Origin: Chitinophagales bacterium
Lineage (GTDB): Bacteria; Bacteroidota; Bacteroidia; Chitinophagales; UBA10324
Reading direction: 5' to 3'
DNA length: 11,504 nt
Assembly (NCBI GenBank): GCA_013695775.1
Contig: JACCZV010000320.1
Span: 1-11,504 of the forward strand
Part shown: in pieces, positions 7,016 through 11,504 of the stretch
How the letters are laid out: every line of letters starts with the position of its first letter
How positions within the stretch are numbered: the stretch's first letter is position 1
Notes under the pieces: model-generated
The model's database searches: none
What the model was told of the DNA's origin: nothing
The model's input: only the letters and a program-made list of their open reading frames with translations
Program-made: the position numbers and the translations under genes

Positions 7016-8743
7016 ATGGCAAGAAAAATTCTCATTCGAATAAAAAGAATTACCTCTGCTTGCTTTCTGGTAGTTACAATATTTATATCCGTATTCTACC
7101 TCCAGGTTAACGCTCAATCGGTAGAGACATTTATTTCGCCTTTACATATTCCTTTAGAACTTTCTGCAAATTTCGGAGAGATTCGTGCTGACCATTTTCA
7201 CACTGGTTTCGATATTCGAACCAATGAGAAAACCGGCTATAAAGTGTATGCTTCGGCTGAGGGTTATATATCCCGTATCAAAGTTGCTGCCGGTGGATAT
7301 GGAAAGGCTCTTTACGTTACTCATCCAAATGGATATATGACAGTGTACGCTCATCTCAATGGATTTGTTGGCGAGATAGCCTCGTACGTTCAAAAAGAAC
7401 AGTATTCGAAACAGTCGTTTGAAGTTGAGTTATATCCACCACAAAATAAATTTCCGGTAAAGCAGAATGACCTTATAGCTTATTCAGGTAATTCAGGAAG
7501 CTCAGGCGGACCACACCTGCATTTCGAGATCAGAGATGCCTCTGGTGAAACCTACCCATTGAATCCCGGAGAATTTTTAAAAATGACTGATACTATTGCA
7601 CCCCGCTTTTCCAACCTGCATCTTTATTCGTTAGATGTAGGAGCAGATGATAAGAAAAAGTATGCAGTGAGAAAAAATGGTGCTTATTATCTAACGAGAC
7701 CTGATTCTATTATAACGCTTAGTGCAAATACGGGCATCGGTGTAGAAGCGAAGGATTTCATGAATAGCTCCGGCAATGATTTTGGCGTGTATGAATTTTC
7801 TCTGAAAATAGATGACCAGTTGATTTATAACATCAAGTTCAGCCGCATTGATTTTTCGAATGGCAGGTATGTGAATGCATTTATTGATTTTGGTGAAAAG
7901 AAAAGATCAGGAACAGTTATTCAGCGGTTGTTCCGGCTGCCTGGAGACCACAACAGTATTTACCACAGCTTAATAAATAATGGAAAATTACAATTCAAAG
8001 ATACCGCCTATCATAGCGTTGAAGTGGCTGCAATAGATATGTACGGAAACGTTTCATACCTGAAATTTTATTTGAAGCAAAAGAAAAGGTTGCTACATGA
8101 ACCCGAATCTGAAAGACCCCATTCCCTCAAATATGATCAACAAAACACATTTAATAATGACAGCATTCAGCTTAGCTTTCCTGCAAATGTTTTTTATGAG
8201 GATTTGAATTTTCAATATGATAAGGAGAGCGGATTTGCCAACAGCCGGTATTCGGCATTGCATCACGTACACGACAGGTTTACTCCTGTGCACAGCTTTT
8301 ACGCCATTCGATTGTTGCCCCGGTATATTCCGGATTCCCTAAGGTCGAAAGCCGTGATTGTTTATGAAGATGGAAACGGACAGCGGGCCTCAAAGACAAC
8401 ACGCTGGGAGGGTGAATGGCTTACGACCCGTGCCCGGGAATTTGGAAATTTTTCCGTGATGGTAGATACTGCACCCCCTAAAATTGTTCCCTCCGGAATG
8501 AAACAAAATAAGTTGTTGACAGGAAATTCACTCCGCTTTTCCATAACAGATAATCTTTCAGGAATCGTCTCTTACAAGGCGTATCTCAATGGCAATTGGT
8601 TGTTGATGGAATATGATCCCAGGGATGATCAGTTATCCGGCTTCCTTCCTCCTGATCTGCCATCGGGTGAACATGCCTTACTCCTGATTGTTACGGATGA
8701 TGTGAAAAATACAGCAACGTATACTTTTAATTTTAAAAAATAA
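7016..8743 (+). CDS. Secreted M23 family metallopeptidase (LytM/lysostaphin type) with a long C-terminal part
   Basis: Zinc endopeptidase fold that cuts peptidoglycan peptide cross-links, or a related envelope factor. 575 residues. The signal peptide is about 1-34 (basic start MARKILIRIKR, hydrophobic core, cleavage near VNAQS). The LytM core is about 50-185: HTGFD gives ligands His62 and Asp66, YAHL has His113, and GNSGSSGGPHLHFEI has the HxH pair His167/His169. All expected zinc and catalytic residues are present, so it should be active rather than a degenerate activator. Residues 190-575 have no domain I can name; the last about 90 (from DTAPPKIVPSG) look like an Ig-like beta-sandwich with a DNLSGI-x-x-Y-x-x-x-LNG-x-W pattern. 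No sorting tail. The start is ATG 7016; the TTG one codon earlier is not needed. The peroxiredoxin gene follows after 3 bases, so they are co-transcribed. Confidence 0.93.
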   Translation: MARKILIRIKRITSACFLVVTIFISVFYLQVNAQSVETFISPLHIPLELSANFGEIRADHFHTGFDIRTNEKTGYKVYASAEGYISRIKVAAGGYGKALYVTHPNGYMTVYAHLNGFVGEIASYVQKEQYSKQSFEVELYPPQNKFPVKQNDLIAYSGNSGSSGGPHLHFEIRDASGETYPLNPGEFLKMTDTIAPRFSNLHLYSLDVGADDKKKYAVRKNGAYYLTRPDSIITLSANTGIGVEAKDFMNSSGNDFGVYEFSLKIDDQLIYNIKFSRIDFSNGRYVNAFIDFGEKKRSGTVIQRLFRLPGDHNSIYHSLINNGKLQFKDTAYHSVEVAAIDMYGNVSYLKFYLKQKKRLLHEPESERPHSLKYDQQNTFNNDSIQLSFPANVFYEDLNFQYDKESGFANSRYSALHHVHDRFTPVHSFYAIRLLPRYIPDSLRSKAVIVYEDGNGQRASKTTRWEGEWLTTRAREFGNFSVMVDTAPPKIVPSGMKQNKLLTGNSLRFSITDNLSGIVSYKAYLNGNWLLMEYDPRDDQLSGFLPPDLPSGEHALLLIVTDDVKNTATYTFNFKK

Positions 8744-8746
8744 ACT

Positions 8747-9223
8747 ATGGTTGAAGCCGGCAAAAAAGCACCTTCGTTTAAAGCAAAGGATCAGAATGGC
8801 AATACGATTTCACTCTCTGATTTTAAAGGAAAAAAGATTGTACTCTTTTTCTATCCTGAAGATGATACACCCACCTGCACGCTGGAAGTCTGTAACCTGC
8901 GCGATAACTATTCTCTATTGACAAGTAAAGGATATGTAGTGGTTGGTGTGAGCCCCGATGATGTAAAATCTCATAAGAGATTTGAAAATAAATTTCATCT
9001 GCCCTTTGCCTTACTCGCTGACCCTGAAAGAAAAATAATAGACGCATATGGGAGCTGGGGGCAGAAGCAGATGTTCGGGAACAATTACATGGGCGTGATC
9101 CGGCAGACATTCGTCATTGATGAAAAAGGAAGGATCGAAAAAATTTTCAGAAAGGTGCTTTCTAAAAATCATGCTCAACAAATTCTGGCAGAGAGCAATG
9201 GTAACAATTTGGCAGAAGAGTGA
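8747..9223 (+). CDS. bcp: Thiol peroxidase, Bcp/PrxQ-type peroxiredoxin
   Basis: Reduces hydrogen peroxide and organic hydroperoxides using thioredoxin as the electron donor, in the cytoplasm. 158 residues, normal for Bcp. The thioredoxin-fold start APSFKAKDQNGNTISLSDFKGK is typical. The active-site block FFYPEDDTPTCTLEVCNLRD (35-54) has peroxidatic Cys44 in PTCT and resolving Cys49 five residues later, the arrangement of the atypical 2-Cys PrxQ subgroup. VVGVSPDD and FALLADPERKIIDAYGSWG follow, with a conserved R (GVIRQTFVIDEKGRI) near 121-134. No signal peptide. Only 3 bases separate its ATG from the stop of the M23 peptidase gene. The 3' end of the gene also contains the promoter of the next unit. 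Confidence 0.96.
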   Translation: MVEAGKKAPSFKAKDQNGNTISLSDFKGKKIVLFFYPEDDTPTCTLEVCNLRDNYSLLTSKGYVVVGVSPDDVKSHKRFENKFHLPFALLADPERKIIDAYGSWGQKQMFGNNYMGVIRQTFVIDEKGRIEKIFRKVLSKNHAQQILAESNGNNLAEE

Positions 9224-9239
9224 ATATCATCTATTTTTG
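9208..9239 (+). promoter_or_regulatory. Bacteroidota-type promoter for the 9264 gene (TTTG-N20-TATTTTTG)
   Basis: TTTG at 9208-9211 (-33 box), 20 bases, then TATTTTTG at 9232-9239 (-7 box). This matches the primary-sigma consensus described for Bacteroides and relatives, TTTG-N19-21-TAnnTTTG, at every defined base and with ideal spacing. Predicted transcription start is about 9244-9247, leaving a leader of about 20 bases before the ATG at 9264. The -33 box lies inside the last codons of the peroxiredoxin gene. By simple base counting an exact match would be expected well under once in this window. It splits the downstream genes from the upstream block as their own transcription unit. Confidence 0.75.
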
Positions 9240-9263
9240 ACGGCAACAAAAAACACATTTTGC

Positions 9264-10100
9264 ATGAGAAAATATACAATTTACGTAGTGACCATTTTTA
9301 CCGCAGTGGTATTATTATTTCAATCTTCAGAGGTAAGGACAAACTCTGTTCAACCTCCAGCGGGCAGAACAGGAGCGCCTGATGAACTCACCTGCGGAGA
9401 CGGTGGAGCTTGTCATAATGCCACACCAAATACTGGGTCAGGCAGTGTGTTGATTGCATTCAGTGGAAACAACAATGAATATATACCAGGTGCTACTTAC
9501 GAGGTAACTGTTACCGTTATCGATGCTGACGCTTCTAAGTTTGGCTTTGAATGTACAAGCGTGGATGTTAATGGCGATGGAGCAGGCACCTGGTCAACAG
9601 CGGTTCAGGGCAATGTAGCTTACCCTACTGCGTCTGCTGTAAATGACCGAGAATATGTCTCTCATTTCATGGCTAACTCAAACAATACTTGGATCATTAA
9701 CTGGATTGCACCCGCCCTTGATGAAGGGGCCATAACTTTTTATGCATCGGGAAATGGTGCAAATGGAAATTCTTCTAATACCGGTGATAACATTTATACT
9801 TCTTCGCTGGTCATAAATAATGCTACCGGCATAGAAGCGCTTGCACAGAGCAACCCATTCGTGATAGAAAATCTTAGTCATGATCAACTTAATGTTCAAT
9901 ACTTTTCTGAAGATCATAATCCTGTAGTCTTTCATCTGTATAATCTAAGCGGAAAGTGTTTAAAAAGCTTCGAGGTCGACAACCAATCTTCAACTACTCA
10001 CAGCACCTCACTGGATGTGAGCAGTATCCCTAATGGATTTTACATTATGCAATATGTATCCGGTACAATTGCAGCTTCGCATAAAATAGTCATTCAATAA
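9264..10100 (+). CDS. T9SS-exported surface protein with a CX5CH motif, choice-of-anchor V/Reeler-like domain
   Basis: 278 residues. Signal peptide about 1-26 (MRKYTIYVVTIFTAVVLLF). After it comes PPAGRTGAPDELTCGDGGAC-H, with Cys44, Cys50 and His51. In the family this resembles ('choice-of-anchor V', Reeler-like beta-sandwich), the same place usually reads GAPGE-x-TC-x-x-CH, a c-type heme-like motif. Here three extra residues sit between the cysteines. A beta-rich region (about 60-190) follows, with GATYEVTVTV, FGFECTSVD and a WIAPA-x-x-GAITFYASGNGANGN segment typical of that fold. Residues about 193-278 are a T9SS type A sorting domain (VFHLYNLSGKCL...S-x-S-IPNGFYIMQYVSGTIAASHKIVIQ), so the protein should cross the outer membrane and stay on the surface or be released. 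ATG 9264 gives a clean signal peptide and fits the promoter; an open frame extends upstream into the peroxiredoxin gene but is not credible. The next gene starts 3 bases after the stop. Confidence 0.85.
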   Translation: MRKYTIYVVTIFTAVVLLFQSSEVRTNSVQPPAGRTGAPDELTCGDGGACHNATPNTGSGSVLIAFSGNNNEYIPGATYEVTVTVIDADASKFGFECTSVDVNGDGAGTWSTAVQGNVAYPTASAVNDREYVSHFMANSNNTWIINWIAPALDEGAITFYASGNGANGNSSNTGDNIYTSSLVINNATGIEALAQSNPFVIENLSHDQLNVQYFSEDHNPVVFHLYNLSGKCLKSFEVDNQSSTTHSTSLDVSSIPNGFYIMQYVSGTIAASHKIVIQ

Positions 10101-10103
10101 ACA

Positions 10104-10520
10104 GTGATTGCTTGCACGTTCTTAGTCTTAAGGTTCAAGGCTTCATTTTTCATGTGCTCAATCGTACTGCTGCTCCTTTCAGGATGTGCAAGTGATAAAG
10201 CCCTTGAATCGTTACCGGTCAATATTGATACTGTCTGCATTCCGAATGGCTATACGGTAACTTATACTGGAGATATAAAAATGATTCTTGAAACCTACTG
10301 CACCGATCCCGGATATGGCAGTTGTCATCAGTCCGGTTCTGATTATGATTACACATATTATCTGGGTATTAAGGCAGAAGCGGAAATAGATGGTCCTTTG
10401 GAGGATCAGGTTTTAAAATTTCAGACTATGCCTCCCCCCAATTCTATGGGTCCAAAGGATCTTACAGATTGCGAACTTCAGAAGCTCAGCGAATGGATTT
10501 ACAATTGGGCTCCTGAATAG
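10104..10520 (+). CDS. Small lipoprotein resembling a Bacteroidota/planctomycete-type cytochrome c domain, CX7CH motif
   Basis: 138 residues. The signal peptide ends at lipobox LLLSGC (Cys28). The mature part reads like the small cytochrome c domains found in Bacteroidota envelope lipoproteins: VTYTGDIKMILETYC, then a Cys66-x7-Cys74-His75 motif (CTDPGYGSCH), then TMPPPNSMGPKDLTDCELQKLSEWIYNWAPE (108-138). The latter matches the family's MPP-x...L-x-x-x-E-x-x-x-(L/I)-x-x-W-I-x-x-(G/W)A ending, where the Met (109) is the usual second heme ligand. Classical heme attachment is CX2CH; related proteins often have CX4CH. Cys45 and Cys123 are extra and could form disulfides. So it may carry heme or may be a disulfide-stabilised relative. 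The start is GTG 10104, 3 bases after the preceding stop; the later ATG 10152 would give a signal peptide with no basic residues. Confidence 0.75.
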   Translation: MIACTFLVLRFKASFFMCSIVLLLLSGCASDKALESLPVNIDTVCIPNGYTVTYTGDIKMILETYCTDPGYGSCHQSGSDYDYTYYLGIKAEAEIDGPLEDQVLKFQTMPPPNSMGPKDLTDCELQKLSEWIYNWAPE

Positions 10521-10585
10521 TTATTACATTAATGGTATGGAAATTGGAATTCCAGGGGATCTATACAGTTTTTTTAAATTTCATC

Positions 10586-11185
10586 ATGAACTACTCACCC
10601 AATACATCACCCGGTTATAAGCATATCTTAAAAAAAGTATGGTTTATAGTTATCGCTCTTGTAAGCTTTATTCACGCGAAATCACAGGATGTTTATCTTT
10701 CAACAAACGGAACAGTTTCATTTTTTTCTGAAACACCGCTCGAAAACATTGACGCCGTTACAAATCAGGCCGTAGGAGCATTAAATGTTAAAACGAAATC
10801 CGTTTTCTTTAAAGCTAAAATGAGCACATTTGAATTTAAGAAATCACTGATGCAGGAACATTTTAATGAAAACTATATGGAAAGCGAAAAATATCCTTTC
10901 GCTACTTTCAATGGAAGCATCAATGAGGATGTCGATCTTACCCTGGATAGCACTTATGAGGTTACTGTCACAGGTAAATTTTCACTCCATGGAATAGACC
11001 AGGATCGCACCATCCCTGGAACAATTGTGGTAAAAAATGGGAGCATAGAAGTTACAAGTGCTTTTGATGTCATGGTATCCGATCATGAGATCAAAATCCC
11101 TTCTGTAGTTTCTCAAAATATCGCAGAAACCGTACGGGTGAAAGTGTATGCGGAGATGATGCCAACACGGGAGAACGCAAAATAA
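10586..11185 (+). CDS. YceI-like family periplasmic protein
   Basis: YceI proteins are small beta-barrel lipocalin-like folds that bind isoprenoid or amphiphilic lipids in the periplasm, and some help with quinone-related or stress functions. 199 residues. The signal peptide is about 1-33 (YKHILKKVWFIVIALVSFIHAKSQ). The mature start DVYLSTNGTVSFFSETPLENIDAVTN is the typical first-strand pattern. TFEFKKSLMQEHFNENYMES (81-100) is the family hallmark (F-x-F-x-x-x-L-M-x-EHFNE-x-YME), and EKYPFATFNGSI plus GKFSLHGIDQDRTIPG (130-145), with the LHG motif, follow. I chose ATG 10586; an upstream in-frame ATG at 10532 would give an implausible 50-residue leader. The 65-base gap after the cytochrome-like gene holds no clear promoter or terminator, so read-through is likely. 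A terminator lies 24 bases after its stop. Confidence 0.93.
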   Translation: MNYSPNTSPGYKHILKKVWFIVIALVSFIHAKSQDVYLSTNGTVSFFSETPLENIDAVTNQAVGALNVKTKSVFFKAKMSTFEFKKSLMQEHFNENYMESEKYPFATFNGSINEDVDLTLDSTYEVTVTGKFSLHGIDQDRTIPGTIVVKNGSIEVTSAFDVMVSDHEIKIPSVVSQNIAETVRVKVYAEMMPTRENAK

Positions 11186-11208
11186 ATTTCCTGGATCGAA
11201 AATTTATA

Positions 11209-11243
11209 AAACCCTCAGGTTTACCCCTGGGGGTTTCTTTTTT
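11209..11243 (+). terminator. Intrinsic terminator after the YceI gene
   Basis: AAACCCTCAGG (11209-11219) pairs with CCTGGGGGTTT (11226-11236) in an 11-bp stem with one G-T wobble and a 6-base loop TTTACC, followed by C and six T (11238-11243). It starts 24 bases after the YceI stop, closing the transcription unit begun at 9208. The next gene (11315) therefore probably has its own promoter. Confidence 0.9.
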
Positions 11244-11314
11244 CTATTTCAATTGCGAACTTTACCCCCCAGCAATAGAACCATCCTGCACTCATCTTAA
11301 GAATCTCAATTGTT

Positions 11315-11504
11315 ATGAAACTCTCAATGCTCTGTTTGGCTTTGATGATGTCAAGCAGTCATCTCTCTTTGTTTGCGCAGGAACCTGACCTTTCTGCTAT
11401 TGTAGATAAAAACTCTGAGTCCACAACAAAGGAGTATGTTACCGCAACTTTCAAAGCCTTTCGCCTCATCAATGCACAAACCAATGAAACAGCGAAAAAG
11501 CGCA
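11315..11504 (+). CDS. DUF5777-like outer-membrane beta-barrel protein, N-terminal fragment
   Basis: Only the first 63 residues are inside the window. Signal peptide about 1-22 (MKLSMLCLALMMSSSHLSLF, cleaved near FAQ-E). The mature part has acidic residues, then TTKEYVTATFKAFRLINAQT (37-56) and NETAKKR (57-63). The KEYV-x-ATFK-x-x-R-x-IN pattern followed by ETA-x-K is, as I remember it, the start of the Bacteroidota DUF5777 beta-barrel family. The barrel itself is beyond the edge, so this rests on a short match. Separated from the YceI gene by a terminator, so likely a separate transcript, though the neighbourhood suggests a related envelope role. Confidence 0.7.
   Translation, partial: MKLSMLCLALMMSSSHLSLFAQEPDLSAIVDKNSESTTKEYVTATFKAFRLINAQTNETAKKR

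Noticed and set aside
9117..9263. Upstream extension of the T9SS protein gene into the peroxiredoxin gene
   Set aside because: The extra 49 residues are basic, unlike a leader, overlap bcp in another frame, and the ATG at 9264 gives a clean signal peptide matching the promoter.
10545..10554. Palindrome TGGAATTCCA before the YceI gene
   Set aside because: Same reason; no regulator gene nearby and no repeat of the site seen.
10532..10585. Longer start for the YceI protein
   Set aside because: It would place 52 residues before the signal cleavage site; ATG 10586 gives a normal signal peptide.
1..11504. CRISPR array, tRNA/rRNA, insertion sequence, phage or toxin-antitoxin genes
   Set aside because: Read through for direct repeats, transposase-like or RNA-like segments; none seen.

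Overview
The window looks like a chromosomal piece of a Bacteroidota genome, plausibly the Chitinophagales/Sphingobacteriales side, although the order is only a guess. The main support is a type IX secretion (T9SS) type A sorting tail on one protein. Supporting signs are the Bacteroidota-specific family at the right edge (DUF5777-like), a textbook Bacteroidota promoter (TTTG-N20-TAnnTTTG), AT-rich DNA and mostly absent Shine-Dalgarno sequences. I see no RNA genes, CRISPR arrays, insertion sequences or phage genes.

Left half (1-5108, all minus strand). Reading in the direction of transcription: a large family-5 solute-binding lipoprotein (5108 to 3252), an uncharacterised 117-residue protein (3134 to 2781), a VOC-fold protein (2631 to 2257), a cyclophilin-type peptidylprolyl isomerase (2164 to 1511), and a DppB/OppB-type ABC permease that runs off the left edge (1460 to <1). 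The lipoprotein and permease belong to an oligopeptide-type importer, but three unrelated genes sit between them. The permease carries about 145 extra residues after its first membrane helix.

Divergent gap (5109-5493). A 385-base region with no convincing gene separates the minus-strand block from the plus-strand block and should hold both outward promoters.

Right half (5494-11504, all plus strand). First come a sodium:solute symporter, a secreted M23 (LytM-type) peptidase and a Bcp-type peroxiredoxin; the last two are only 3 bases apart. A strong promoter inside the 3' end of the peroxiredoxin gene then starts a second unit: a T9SS-exported protein with a CX5CH motif, a lipoprotein resembling a small cytochrome c domain but with a CX7CH motif, and a periplasmic YceI-like protein. 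A clear intrinsic terminator follows. Beyond it starts a DUF5777-like outer-membrane beta-barrel protein, cut by the window edge.

The most interesting part is the 9208-11504 block: an envelope cluster (surface protein, lipoprotein, periplasmic lipid-binding protein, probable beta-barrel) in which two adjacent proteins carry expanded CXnCH motifs. Whether these bind heme cannot be decided from sequence alone. No clearly new defence or mobile system is visible.
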